A stretch of DNA of 64,000 nucleotides from a virus. The stretch spans positions 29,818 through 93,817 of IMG/VR virus record IMGVR_UViG_3300035670_000097; one strand, 5' to 3'. The notes under the pieces were generated by a model. The model made no database searches. It was not told where the DNA came from and saw nothing but the letters and a program-made list of their open reading frames with translations. Within the stretch, counting starts at the first letter, position 1. Each line of letters opens with the position of its first letter. The position numbers and the translations under genes are program-made. This document shows, one piece after another, positions 44,907 through 54,477 of this stretch.

Positions 44907-46133
44907 ATGGCGGAAAAATTACAACTTAGTAGAAATACTAAAGTTTATATCAGAGATGTGGACAGCACTCTGACGAATGCCACCCCCGTATGGTGGGAAC
45001 TGCCTGTATTAGACGGGTTTGCGTTTAGTCAAGGTACAGAAAGTATCGAAATTACACTGTCCGAAGCAGCTGATTCCAATAATAACACGCGTCGCGGTAA
45101 GCTCGCGTTTAACACAGCGTTGGCTCCTGTAGAATGGAGTTTAACAACCTATGTTCGTCCCTTTAAGAGCGTAGGCGGCCGCACAGCCTCCGTCGGTGGA
45201 TTTGTAGACAACGTCGCGGGGTATGTGCACGCTGTAGAAGAGCCTCTCTGGGCTTATATGGTCATGGGAGCTGGAGAGACTTACACTTCGAATACAGGCA
45301 GCACTCGGGCAGCCGGCAATAACTGGGGCAGCACAACGACTGGTGTATGGTCGAATACTAGCCTTATGAGTATTGACTTTGCAAAGTCGAACAAGACCGC
45401 ATTGCGTACATTTGAAATGTACTTTGCAATGTCTTCGACGGGTACGGGGTCTCCGGACACTGTTTATCGGTTAGTGGATGCTTGTGTTAACAGCGTAACT
45501 ATTGACTTTGATATTGAAGGAATTGCACAGTTGCAGTGGGCTGGATTTGCAAAGCAAATTACTCATGCAAACTCTGCTCCGTTCTTGTCTGGAACTGCAA
45601 ATAGCATTACAGAAGCAGTAAACTCTACAAATACATTTATTCGTAATCGACTTACTACTGCAAACGTTGGCACGAAGATGACAAACTTTGGTGGTGACGG
45701 TGTTAATAATAAGTATTACAATATCATTTTGACAGGTGGTTCGATTACCATTGAAAACAACATTACTTATTTGACCCCAGAAGAGCTTGGAAAAGTAAAT
45801 ATTCCTCTTGGTCATGTAACTGGAACTCGCAGCGTTTCGGGAACTTTTACAGCTTATCTTGACGACGACACAAGTGCAAACAGCTCTGGTGCATTGTTAC
45901 GGGACATGGCTGCAAATACTAGCGCTGCTCGTAACGAATTTGCTGTATTGTTTTCGATTGGTGGAGCAACCGCTCCCAAAGTTGAGTTTAATATTCCCAC
46001 AACTCACCTCGAAATTCCGACGCATAATATTGAAGATGTGATCGGTGTTGAGGTAAACTTTATGGGACTGCCCACAGATATTTCGAATACAAACGAAATG
46101 TCGGTTCGTTACTATGGAGTTGTACCTGCTTAA
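44907..46133 (+). CDS. major tail (tube) protein (408 aa)
   Basis: LSRNTKVYIRDVDS at the N-terminus, FAFSQGTESIEITLSEAADS, then WSLTTYVRPF and a C-terminal VEFNIPTTHLEIPTHNIEDV are typical of large siphovirus tube subunits. GGAG upstream. Position between terminator and chaperones fits. Confidence 0.85.
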   Translation: MAEKLQLSRNTKVYIRDVDSTLTNATPVWWELPVLDGFAFSQGTESIEITLSEAADSNNNTRRGKLAFNTALAPVEWSLTTYVRPFKSVGGRTASVGGFVDNVAGYVHAVEEPLWAYMVMGAGETYTSNTGSTRAAGNNWGSTTTGVWSNTSLMSIDFAKSNKTALRTFEMYFAMSSTGTGSPDTVYRLVDACVNSVTIDFDIEGIAQLQWAGFAKQITHANSAPFLSGTANSITEAVNSTNTFIRNRLTTANVGTKMTNFGGDGVNNKYYNIILTGGSITIENNITYLTPEELGKVNIPLGHVTGTRSVSGTFTAYLDDDTSANSSGALLRDMAANTSAARNEFAVLFSIGGATAPKVEFNIPTTHLEIPTHNIEDVIGVEVNFMGLPTDISNTNEMSVRYYGVVPA

Positions 46134-46142
46134 AAAAAGTAG

Positions 46143-46171
46143 TTGACTTTTAGGTAGTATTAACTTATAAT
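46143..46171 (+). promoter_or_regulatory. promoter before the tail chaperones
   Basis: TTGACT, 17-nt spacer, TATAAT. Confidence 0.8.
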
Positions 46172-46180
46172 AGGTAACAA

Positions 46181-46207
46181 ATAGAGGGAGAATTTTCTCC
46201 CTCTATT
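46181..46207 (+). terminator. terminator after the tail tube gene
   Basis: ATAGAGGGAGA/TCTCCCTCTAT stem with TTTT. It lies just downstream of the promoter at 46143, so it would also attenuate that transcript. Confidence 0.75.
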
Positions 46208-46240
46208 TTACATAACAATAAAAATTTTTTGGAATATATT

Positions 46241-46672
46241 ATGACAGATTCAATTTCTTTATCTACGCTTTTAACGCCAAGCAAAACAGTAAGTTTTGAA
46301 TATCCTGGATTTCCCGGCTTTTTTGTAGACCTTTGTTTTTTGTCTCGGGACGAAATGTTAAAACTGCGTAAGCGTTGTGTGACTACAAAATTTAATCGCC
46401 GTACTCGTCAGCCTGAAGAAGAGCTGGACGAGGACAAGTTCGCTGTAGAGTATACTCAGGCTGTAATCAAAGGTTGGAAGGGTCTCAAAGTATCTTACTT
46501 AGAAGAGCTTCTGTTAGTGGATACATCGTCGCTTCCGGCAGATATGAAAGAGCTTGTCTACACTCAAGACAACGCAATCACTCTGATGAAAAACAGCTCA
46601 GACTTTGATACTTGGGTTGTGGAAACTGTGGGTGAACTTGCAAATTTTTCGAAAGCCAAGTCGAAGAAGTAA
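46241..46672 (+). CDS. tail assembly chaperone, G-type (143 aa)
   Basis: ATG at 46241 (12 nt inside a longer frame) with TTGGA upstream. Alpha/beta N-terminal domain, then helical. Functional analogue of lambda gpG: binds tape measure and tube subunits. Carries the slippery AAATTTT at 46642-46648 before its stop. Confidence 0.8.
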   Translation: MTDSISLSTLLTPSKTVSFEYPGFPGFFVDLCFLSRDEMLKLRKRCVTTKFNRRTRQPEEELDEDKFAVEYTQAVIKGWKGLKVSYLEELLLVDTSSLPADMKELVYTQDNAITLMKNSSDFDTWVVETVGELANFSKAKSKK

Positions 46673-47049
46673 GTAAACTTATTCGACGACGCATAAAGCA
46701 AGAATCTGACATATCAATAGAGAGTTACCTAGCTATATGTGAACAGCTAGGTCGCCTGCCTGATCCTGACAAAATGCCACTGACCGACGCTGATTTTCCC
46801 GCGGAGGCTCAAGTGGCATTTTTTATTTATAGTTATTTGCCAGATCGTTGGGACGGAGCTTCCGGAGCTTTTATGGGCAAAGACTGGTCTTCTCTTTCTA
46901 CTATTTTTGATTTATTTGAAATTGAAGACAGAAGATTTATTTTTCAGCTTATAAAGATTATAGAAATAACTTCGATAGATGCGATAAATGATAGAATTTC
47001 TCAGAAGCGAAAATCTTCTGAAAGAGCTGCAAAAGCTAGAGCACAGTAA
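46648..47049 (+). CDS. tail assembly chaperone frameshift extension (T part of GT)
   Basis: The -1 frame is open from the slippery site to 47049: it continues FESQVEEVSKLIRRRIKQES, then DISIESYLAICEQLGRLPDP and MPLTDADFPAEAQVAF. There is no need for a separate start, though an ATG at 46774 exists. The join G(46241-46648)+T(46648-47049) gives the GT fusion known in lambda-like phages. Confidence 0.82.
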   Translation, partial: FESQVEEVSKLIRRRIKQESDISIESYLAICEQLGRLPDPDKMPLTDADFPAEAQVAFFIYSYLPDRWDGASGAFMGKDWSSLSTIFDLFEIEDRRFIFQLIKIIEITSIDAINDRISQKRKSSERAAKARAQ

Positions 47050-50000
47050 TGGCAAGAAATATAATCACTGTTGATGTAGAAGCAAGGTCTGGAGGCTCTT
47101 TTGATAGAGTTGGTCTCGAGGCTCGGCGTGCTGGAGGTGGTTTAAATCAAGCAGCAGAAGGAGCTGCCCAAGCCGATCGTAATATTAAAGGTGCGGCTAA
47201 TGCTTCATCTAACGCCACAAAAAACTTTTCTAAAATGTCACAAGGCATGGGTGGACTTGTCGCTGCCTATGCTACCGTTGCCGCTCAAGTTTTTGCTTTA
47301 TCTGCTGCGTATCAATTTTTATTAAATGCGGCAGATTTTCGTATTCTTTTGGAAGGTCAAAAAGCTTTAACAGCTACTACTGGTCTTGCTTATACTTCGA
47401 TTACCAAATCTATTCAAAAAGCTACAAATGCTCAGTTAGCATATCAAGAAGCTGCTCAATCGGCAGCCATCAGTACAGCAGCAGGGCTTGGCGCAGATCA
47501 AGTTACTCGCTTAGCAGAACTTGCTGATACAATTTCGAAGACGCTAGGCCGTGATTTAACGGATACTTTTAATCGACTTGTTCGAGGTATTACAAAAGCC
47601 GAACCAGAACTGTTGGACGAATTAGGTATTGTACTTCGATTAAAAGACGCTACAGAAGAATATGCTCTTTCTGTAGGCAAGAGCGCATCCTCTTTAACTT
47701 CGTATGAAAGAACTCAAGCCGTATTTTTAAATACAGTTGGTCAAGGAGAGGAAAAATTTGGAGCGCTTGGTGATACACTCGACGGCTCTTCAAATAAAAT
47801 ACGACAACTTGGCGTCGCTTTAGGCGAAGTCGCAAATAAACTAAAGCCTGTTATCAGTGCTGTAAGCGAGTTTGCTGCGGGAGCTTTAACTGAAAATCTT
47901 GCTGCGACTATTACAACTTTTGGCCTTTTGGCGGGAGGAGTACTAAAACAACTTCTTCCGAGTATTCGAGAGGTAGAAGAAAATTATGCCGCCGCCGCGG
48001 ATCGAATGGCAGAGAAACAAACAAGGTTTAATAAATCATTAGAAGAAACTCGAGCCTCTCAGCGAGTTTTGAGCCGAATGGCGGGCAGAGAAGCACAAGG
48101 CGCACAAGCGGCAATTGGTGATATTAATGCGGAAACTAGAGCAGCTCGAGCCGCTCAAGGCATACAAACGCCAATTTCTAAAACAATGCAAAAACTTGCA
48201 ACTGGACAACTTGATCCAAATTCAGCAGCTTTTAAAAAATTTAGAGCTAGTGTAGATAAAGAATTAAAACTTTTAGAACAAAGCAATGCCACAACTGTTA
48301 CTCGTATGAGAACTCAATTTGTAGGCATGACACGCGCACAATTACTTGCTATGCAAAACGCCACTACACTTATGATGGGGCAGCAGACTCGATTGGAAAT
48401 AAACCAACAAAGATTAATTAATGCGGGCACGATAGGCTACACAAGACTTCGACTAGCTATCAATGGCGTAGCAGCAGCACTTTCAACTGGCGCCCGTGCT
48501 GCTGCTACTTTTGGCATGGCACTATTAAGCTTTTTAGGCTGGGTTGGCCTTGCTATAACTTTAGGCACTCTTCTTTATCAGGGTATTGTAGCAATATATA
48601 ACTATCTTAATAAGCCTGTAAAAACTGACGGGTTAACGCCGTTGTCAGAGAGGCTTACTTCTTTAAGTGACGAGACAAAAACACTAGTTCAAGATTTTGA
48701 AAAAATGCAAGAAAAGGCGGACTCGTTTAACATTAAAGGAGTCTCCGGCCAAATAGAGTTTTTTGGAAATGCCGCAACCTCCCTTCCGATTGATAGTCTT
48801 ATAAGTTCCCTTGGTAAATTAGATGCTAAACAAAGATTTTTTACTTCTACTCTTCTAGAGACTTCGAGCGTAGAAAGAGAAGTTGCCGCAAATAGACAAA
48901 AAGCTCAATCAAATTTAGAAGATGCTACAAATAGTAGCATAGCTAGCCTAGAAAAGTATAGAAAGAAACAAGAAGAGCTTAAAGCTTTAGAGTCTTTTTC
49001 TGAAAAGGAAGCAAATGCTATAGCTAATCTGACTACAGAAACTTATGCTTCATTAGCTGCATTTGCCAAGCTCGATCCTAGATTAAAAGAGCAGGCTGCA
49101 ATTCTCAGTGATGCTGCCGTAGAATCAAATAAACTGTCAGAGCAGTTCAAAGAAGGTAAAAAAGACGTTTTTGCTCTTAGTGCAGGGCTCTCTCGTCTCG
49201 CTAGAGATACAAAATCGGCGACAACCGAAGTTATAGCGGCTGCTCAGAAATGGAGGGATGCTTCCGCAGCTTTTTCTTCTTTACAGCAATCTATAAAAAC
49301 TTACAATGATAGAATACGGGGTTCTATAAACTTAACTGAAATTCAGCAATCTTACTTAGAACTGTCTAATATTGCCAAAAATTATAATGATACTGTAGCA
49401 GCTCTTCCGACTAACGTTAATATTAAGACTTACCAACAATTGGAACAAGTTAAGAACGCTTACAAAGAAGTAATAAAAGTAGTTAAAGATCTTTATGAAA
49501 GACAAAAACTTCTGTCGAAGGAAAAAATTCAACTTAATATTAACGAGAAACAGCTTGGCTTAATTCAAGGAAGCTCGGAAGAGCTTATAAGATTAAGAGC
49601 TAAACAAGAAAGAGCTGCTATTGCTCTTCGGAAAAGAGAAGAAGAATTAGAAATAGAGCGCTTAAATTCAAAATTGAAAGAGCTTCGTGCAGCAGGGCTT
49701 AATATTAAGCCTGAAGCCTTAGCTACCCCAATCGGTGAGTCTATAACAGAAGCAGGAAAAACTCAAGCTGAGTTAGTCGGGGAGGCTATTGAAAGCTCAG
49801 CAGATTATCATGCTAGAGCTATTGCTGAAGCAATGACAGGAAAGTCTTTAAAAGACTTAGGAGAAGAAAACGCTGTCTTTGCTGACGTTCTCAAAAGAAT
49901 AGGGGCAAGACAACAACCTAATCAACCAGTCCCCGAAGACGAGATTACGGATGTACCAATACCTTTTAGACCATTAATAATGCCAAAAGCAGGCTTACAG

Positions 50001-51863
50001 GGTGCCTTCGAAGGCGCAGCTATAGATAGCGCTGCACTTTTTGTTGATGCCCTTGATACAGAAATAAAGAATAAAGGACTTAGTTTAAAACTTTTTGATA
50101 ATGAAACATTAAAATCGCAAGTTAACGAAGTTTTTGACATATATAAACAAAAAATAGAGAATGCAACTCGCGAAAGCGAGCAACGCCTCGCGCCGCTGCG
50201 CGAAATTGCCAGTACCGCAGAAGGTTCGGAGCGAGTTCGACAACAACTTTATATTGCAGAGCAAGAAAAAGTGTTATCGGAGCGTACTGTAGAACTAACT
50301 AGAGAAAGAAATGCAGAAGTATTTAAGCTTTTATCTGCCCAAGGTAACTTACAAAGCGTACAACAGGCTATTCTTGATATAGAAACAAATACTTTAGAAC
50401 TTGCTGACGAAGCGAAACAAAAAGCGCTTGATAAATTGAGATATGAAGAACAACTTTTACTTATCGCAGAAAAATACAATAAGCTGAATCAAGAAAGACA
50501 AATTCAAGAAAAGTTTTTAAGTTTATCCGCAGGATCTTATGCCGACGCAGCACGTGAAAGTCTTGCTGTTGCGAGCGCTACAAATGAAACTAATCAAATT
50601 GCTGAAGAAATTAATGCTCGAAAATTGCGTATGTTAGATTTAACCAGTGCTTTAGAAATGGAAGCAGATGGCAAAAAGCAACAGCAATTACTCAAAGAAA
50701 TTCAGGCCGAACAAAGCCTTTTAGAAAAGAATGCAGAATCTTATGCTCTTTCAAAAGCATCTCTTGAAGTTTTAAAAGAGCAGGTAAGCGTTGTATACAA
50801 AATTGGAGAGGCCGCAAAAAGTGCCCTCGGAGAAGGGCTGACTCAAGAATTTGCAAACTTTTTAAAAGGCGGATTGGTCGATGTAGAAAAAAGCTTTTTA
50901 ACTATTCTTCAGGGCGTAGGAAATGCTGTTGCAGATCAGATGGCAAAAATGCTTTCTGATAGTGCAATGAATATACTCGGAATGGGTCCTATATCTGAAG
51001 AGCAAAAAGCATTAGAGCGCGCTAAAGTAATTGCGGAAGCGCAAGCAAAAATTCATACTGATGCACTTATTCCAGTATTTGAAGCGCACGCAAATAGTAT
51101 TAGAGGAGCTCTTCCAGCCGGGGCAATTAGTGGGGTCCCTCTTGTAGATGCAAATGCTGTACCGCCTGGCTTCACTTTAGAAGGAGGGCTAGCAGGAACT
51201 GCTCAACCAGAGGCGGGGCCTAAAACTCTTAGTAAAAAATTTCAAGGCTTGGGAGATGATTTAAGAAACTGGAGTAAAAACGTTAAAGAAACTTTTGCTA
51301 AAGAGGATACTCCATTTTTAGATAAGTTAGGGAGTATATTTAATCCTGAGGCTGACTGGCTTAAAGGCATGGTAGGGGGCTTGACCGGAGTTCTCGGAGC
51401 TTTTGCCATGAGTAAGCTCGGAGGAGGGGACCCCGGATCTTGGAGAAATGCAATTGTAGGTGGAATTATTTCTGCCGCTACTGCCGGATTTGGTGGATTT
51501 ATGCAAGGCGTAGGAACTTCCTTTTTTGCAGCAAATGGAGCTGTATTCCCGGGCGGTTTTCGTTCATATGCAAACGGTGGAATGGTAAAAGAGCCTACTC
51601 TTGGGCTGGTTGGCGAAGGAAAGTATAATGAAGCAATTGTACCTTTGCCCGACGGAAGATCTATTCCAGTAATTATGCAAGGAGCCGGAGGGGATCGAAC
51701 AACTGTAGGAATTAATGTTAATGTTAACTCTTCCGGTCAAGCTCAAACTAACAGTCAAGGTCAAGGAGACCGGGGAGTTGCGATGGCTCAAGCGCTCTCG
51801 GCAGTTGTTCAACAAGAAATTAAGAGACAAAAACGTCCTGGCGGTTTATTAAGCCCGTACTAA
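47049..51863 (+). CDS. tape measure protein (1604 aa)
   Basis: Sets tail length. Long helical/coiled-coil protein, with hydrophobic stretches near 69-90 (GLVAAYATVAAQVFALSAAY) and 480-520 (MALLSFLGWVGLAITLGTLL), and the C-terminal FANGG-like signature YANGGMVKEPTLGLVGEGKY. TAATG overlap with the chaperone gene. Confidence 0.95.
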   Translation: MARNIITVDVEARSGGSFDRVGLEARRAGGGLNQAAEGAAQADRNIKGAANASSNATKNFSKMSQGMGGLVAAYATVAAQVFALSAAYQFLLNAADFRILLEGQKALTATTGLAYTSITKSIQKATNAQLAYQEAAQSAAISTAAGLGADQVTRLAELADTISKTLGRDLTDTFNRLVRGITKAEPELLDELGIVLRLKDATEEYALSVGKSASSLTSYERTQAVFLNTVGQGEEKFGALGDTLDGSSNKIRQLGVALGEVANKLKPVISAVSEFAAGALTENLAATITTFGLLAGGVLKQLLPSIREVEENYAAAADRMAEKQTRFNKSLEETRASQRVLSRMAGREAQGAQAAIGDINAETRAARAAQGIQTPISKTMQKLATGQLDPNSAAFKKFRASVDKELKLLEQSNATTVTRMRTQFVGMTRAQLLAMQNATTLMMGQQTRLEINQQRLINAGTIGYTRLRLAINGVAAALSTGARAAATFGMALLSFLGWVGLAITLGTLLYQGIVAIYNYLNKPVKTDGLTPLSERLTSLSDETKTLVQDFEKMQEKADSFNIKGVSGQIEFFGNAATSLPIDSLISSLGKLDAKQRFFTSTLLETSSVEREVAANRQKAQSNLEDATNSSIASLEKYRKKQEELKALESFSEKEANAIANLTTETYASLAAFAKLDPRLKEQAAILSDAAVESNKLSEQFKEGKKDVFALSAGLSRLARDTKSATTEVIAAAQKWRDASAAFSSLQQSIKTYNDRIRGSINLTEIQQSYLELSNIAKNYNDTVAALPTNVNIKTYQQLEQVKNAYKEVIKVVKDLYERQKLLSKEKIQLNINEKQLGLIQGSSEELIRLRAKQERAAIALRKREEELEIERLNSKLKELRAAGLNIKPEALATPIGESITEAGKTQAELVGEAIESSADYHARAIAEAMTGKSLKDLGEENAVFADVLKRIGARQQPNQPVPEDEITDVPIPFRPLIMPKAGLQGAFEGAAIDSAALFVDALDTEIKNKGLSLKLFDNETLKSQVNEVFDIYKQKIENATRESEQRLAPLREIASTAEGSERVRQQLYIAEQEKVLSERTVELTRERNAEVFKLLSAQGNLQSVQQAILDIETNTLELADEAKQKALDKLRYEEQLLLIAEKYNKLNQERQIQEKFLSLSAGSYADAARESLAVASATNETNQIAEEINARKLRMLDLTSALEMEADGKKQQQLLKEIQAEQSLLEKNAESYALSKASLEVLKEQVSVVYKIGEAAKSALGEGLTQEFANFLKGGLVDVEKSFLTILQGVGNAVADQMAKMLSDSAMNILGMGPISEEQKALERAKVIAEAQAKIHTDALIPVFEAHANSIRGALPAGAISGVPLVDANAVPPGFTLEGGLAGTAQPEAGPKTLSKKFQGLGDDLRNWSKNVKETFAKEDTPFLDKLGSIFNPEADWLKGMVGGLTGVLGAFAMSKLGGGDPGSWRNAIVGGIISAATAGFGGFMQGVGTSFFAANGAVFPGGFRSYANGGMVKEPTLGLVGEGKYNEAIVPLPDGRSIPVIMQGAGGDRTTVGINVNVNSSGQAQTNSQGQGDRGVAMAQALSAVVQQEIKRQKRPGGLLSPY

Positions 51864-51871
51864 GTAAAATT

Positions 51872-52243
51872 ATGGCAATAGGATTTAATGATGGAGTTGC
51901 AAATCGAATTCCCGATCGTACGATGCAAAAGCGAAGCACTGCTAGAGTTCTGCTTGCTTCCTTTGGAGATGGGTACGAGCAGCGCCTCCCTTTAGGTATC
52001 AATACCTTGAATCAAGAATATGGAGTTACATTCCGAACGCGGCCAAAAGCCGAAATAGATGATATTGTAACTTTTCTTGAGGGCACAAAAGGTGCTAATA
52101 GCTTTAACTTTACAGTGCCAAATACAAACTCTACAAATAACGAGAGCACAATTAAAGTTGTTTGTGCAGATTTTTCTACAACCTATGAATATGATGAGTT
52201 TTATACTCTTGAAGCAACTTTTAGACGAGTTTACGAACCATGA
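51872..52243 (+). CDS. minor tail protein, lambda gpM type (123 aa)
   Basis: LLASFGDGYEQRLPLGINTL, then GVTFRTRPKAEIDDIVTFLE and YTLEATFRRVYEP match the phage minor tail protein family. Starts 8 nt after the tape measure gene. Confidence 0.88.
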   Translation: MAIGFNDGVANRIPDRTMQKRSTARVLLASFGDGYEQRLPLGINTLNQEYGVTFRTRPKAEIDDIVTFLEGTKGANSFNFTVPNTNSTNNESTIKVVCADFSTTYEYDEFYTLEATFRRVYEP

Positions 52244-53400
52244 CAGATATAGTACGCGATTTACAAAAACAAAATCCTGGCTCCTCTTTAATTGTATTAT
52301 ACGAATTGGAAATGCCAGATGGAGTAACTACTTGGTACTTTCACGATGGAAAAAATGCAAATACTAGTCAAAATATTACTTTTGATGGAAATACTTATGA
52401 GTGTATCCCTGTTCAATTTGATGGGGTAGACATTACTTCCGATGGGCCTGGGTCCAGGCCTACTCTTATAATCGGAAATGTACTTACAGTATTTAAAGAC
52501 GCATTAGGAGCTGGGTATACTTATGAAGATCTGCTTGGTCGAAAATTTACTCGACGCCGTACTCTTTCCGCCTATCTAACCTCCAGTCCTGCTGTGGAGC
52601 TTCCCAAAGACATTTTTTATGTTGATCGTATTGCAAGTACTTCAATTTTAAGTGTTTCAATTGAGCTTGCTTCGCCCTTTGATATTGAAGGAATCAAGCT
52701 TCCAGCTCGAACCATTATTGGTGGCGGTTGTAGTTGGCAATATCAAGGAGCCTCCTCTGGGTTAAGTGAAAGTCAAAAAGTGGGGGGATGTACTTGGAAT
52801 CGTTTTAGCTCAATTAGTATACCCGGAGGAAGCGATTACACAAACTATGTGAACTCAAACGATGAACCTGTAGTTCCAATTGCCGCGGTTGTAGGAGCTT
52901 GGGCGGGTTCGGGAAGTGTTAATTCTATTTATTCTACTGACCAAGATGGGCTAACTCGAATTAACAAAGATCGAACTTTTACAACTGGAGTTACGGGTAA
53001 AAATTATTGGCAAATGGTTAAAGCTTCACCAGGTACTCCAAGTGACACAAACCCAGCCTGGCGACGTGTTCGAGTATATTCATCTTATAGCTCATCTGGT
53101 ACTTATACAGTATTTACCGATCCTAGCTATAATAGTTATGTTACTTATAACTATGACGGCGGTACTCGACTATTTAAAAAAATTTATGCAACACAAGGTA
53201 GTACGTCGGAAGGATCAACTCCTGCTTATAATAAATTTTGGGAATTAGGAGACGTTTGTGGAAAAAGACTTTTTTCTTGTACTCGAAGATTTCAATACAG
53301 ACCAGCAACTTCTAGTGGACAGCCTGTTCCAAGCACCGACTATAATCAAGAAATTATACTCCCGTTTGGAGGATTTCCTGGCTCCAGATCATATAACTAA
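52240..53400 (+). CDS. minor tail protein, lambda gpL type (386 aa)
   Basis: The N-terminal half (EMPDGVTTWYFHDGKNANTS, IELASPFDIEGIKLPARTII) is gpL-like. Four cysteines (GGGCSW, GGCTW and VCGKRLFSC) match the iron-sulphur site of lambda gpL. An insertion with beta repeats separates cysteine pairs. ATGA overlap with gpM. Confidence 0.85.
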   Translation: MTDIVRDLQKQNPGSSLIVLYELEMPDGVTTWYFHDGKNANTSQNITFDGNTYECIPVQFDGVDITSDGPGSRPTLIIGNVLTVFKDALGAGYTYEDLLGRKFTRRRTLSAYLTSSPAVELPKDIFYVDRIASTSILSVSIELASPFDIEGIKLPARTIIGGGCSWQYQGASSGLSESQKVGGCTWNRFSSISIPGGSDYTNYVNSNDEPVVPIAAVVGAWAGSGSVNSIYSTDQDGLTRINKDRTFTTGVTGKNYWQMVKASPGTPSDTNPAWRRVRVYSSYSSSGTYTVFTDPSYNSYVTYNYDGGTRLFKKIYATQGSTSEGSTPAYNKFWELGDVCGKRLFSCTRRFQYRPATSSGQPVPSTDYNQEIILPFGGFPGSRSYN

Positions 53401-53689
53401 TTTAGTCTTTGATTGTTGCAGAGAGTACCCGAAAGAAATCTGTGGAGTGACTTTAAATTCAAAATGGTACAAAGCTAAAAATGTGGCAGAAACTCCTAAC
53501 AATGATTTTGTAATGAACGATTTAGATTGGATTAAATTTCAGTTATTAGGCAGCCCTTCAGCAATTGTTCATAGTCATCCAAGAAGCGGAGCAAATTTAA
53601 GCGAATTTGATAGAGTACAGCAGGCTCGATTTAAAATACCTTTTATAATAATCTCATTACGAGATTGGAATGTGGAAATTTATTCATGA
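53258..53689 (+). CDS. tail assembly peptidase-like protein, gpK type (JAMM part)
   Basis: Contains KEICGV, then HSHPRSGANLSEFD: JAB1/MPN metalloprotease motif E ... H-x-H-P-x-S-x(n)-D. The NlpC half of lambda gpK is absent. The GTG at 53258 would overlap gpL by 143 nt; a start near 53366-53380 beside GGAGG is more likely. The stop overlaps gpI as ATGA. Confidence 0.75.
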   Translation: MEKDFFLVLEDFNTDQQLLVDSLFQAPTIIKKLYSRLEDFLAPDHITNLVFDCCREYPKEICGVTLNSKWYKAKNVAETPNNDFVMNDLDWIKFQLLGSPSAIVHSHPRSGANLSEFDRVQQARFKIPFIIISLRDWNVEIYS

Positions 53690-54477
53690 TACGAAAAGTT
53701 CATTTAATGGGAAATTTAGGAAAACAGTTCGGAGAGGAGTGGTCAGTAAACTGCACCACTGTTTCAGAATGTCTTCGTCTTATCGAGTGCCAAGCCACAA
53801 ATTTTAGAAAATACCTTATAGAAATCGTAGAGCAGGGCACAAATTTTTCTGTTCGTACAGGAGAAGAACTAATAGGAACGGGCGAAGAGCTATTCATGAA
53901 TGTAAATGCAGAAGATATTTATATTACTGAGATTCCTGCGGGCTCTGGGGGTTGGGGAAAAATTCTCGTTGGAGCTTTACTGATTACAGCAGCAATTTTT
54001 GTACCCTATTTACCAGTGTTTCTTTCCACAGTTACTACTACAACTATAGGTGCTGGAGGACTGGCTACAGCTACCGTAACTCTTGGCACTACTGGTGCCG
54101 GGGCTTTTGCGGCGATGGCTCTTGGTAGTATAGGATTAAATTTAATCATGGCTGGAGTAAATGAACTTCTTATGCCTAAACCAGATAAAGGAAAAGCTGG
54201 TGGAGCAATATTTTCAGGCCCTGTAAATAACGTCAAACAGGGGCAGCCTGTTCCTTTGCTTTATGGTGAATTAATCGTAGGCGGATCTCCAATTTCTTCC
54301 ACGTTTACAAAAGCAAAAATTAACTCAACCGGAGTAGCTTATAGCTCTGCTAGTTCAATTCCAGGCGCTACGCCTACATATACTGGAGGCAGCCCGACAC
54401 CTTTTGTTTCTGAAGGAAGTTTTAATAGTCCAATGGAAGTACTTCCGTTACTTCGTATTACACCAGAGGGGGTCTAA
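53686..54477 (+). CDS. tail assembly protein, lambda gpI type (263 aa)
   Basis: Ubiquitin-like start (MIRKVHLMGNLGKQFGEEWS), LFMNVNAEDIYITEIPAGSG, a hydrophobic middle (ILVGALLITAAIFVPYLPVF) and GPVNNVKQGQPVPLLYGELI match TipI/gpI. Start at the ATGA overlap. Confidence 0.88.
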   Translation: MIRKVHLMGNLGKQFGEEWSVNCTTVSECLRLIECQATNFRKYLIEIVEQGTNFSVRTGEELIGTGEELFMNVNAEDIYITEIPAGSGGWGKILVGALLITAAIFVPYLPVFLSTVTTTTIGAGGLATATVTLGTTGAGAFAAMALGSIGLNLIMAGVNELLMPKPDKGKAGGAIFSGPVNNVKQGQPVPLLYGELIVGGSPISSTFTKAKINSTGVAYSSASSIPGATPTYTGGSPTPFVSEGSFNSPMEVLPLLRITPEGV

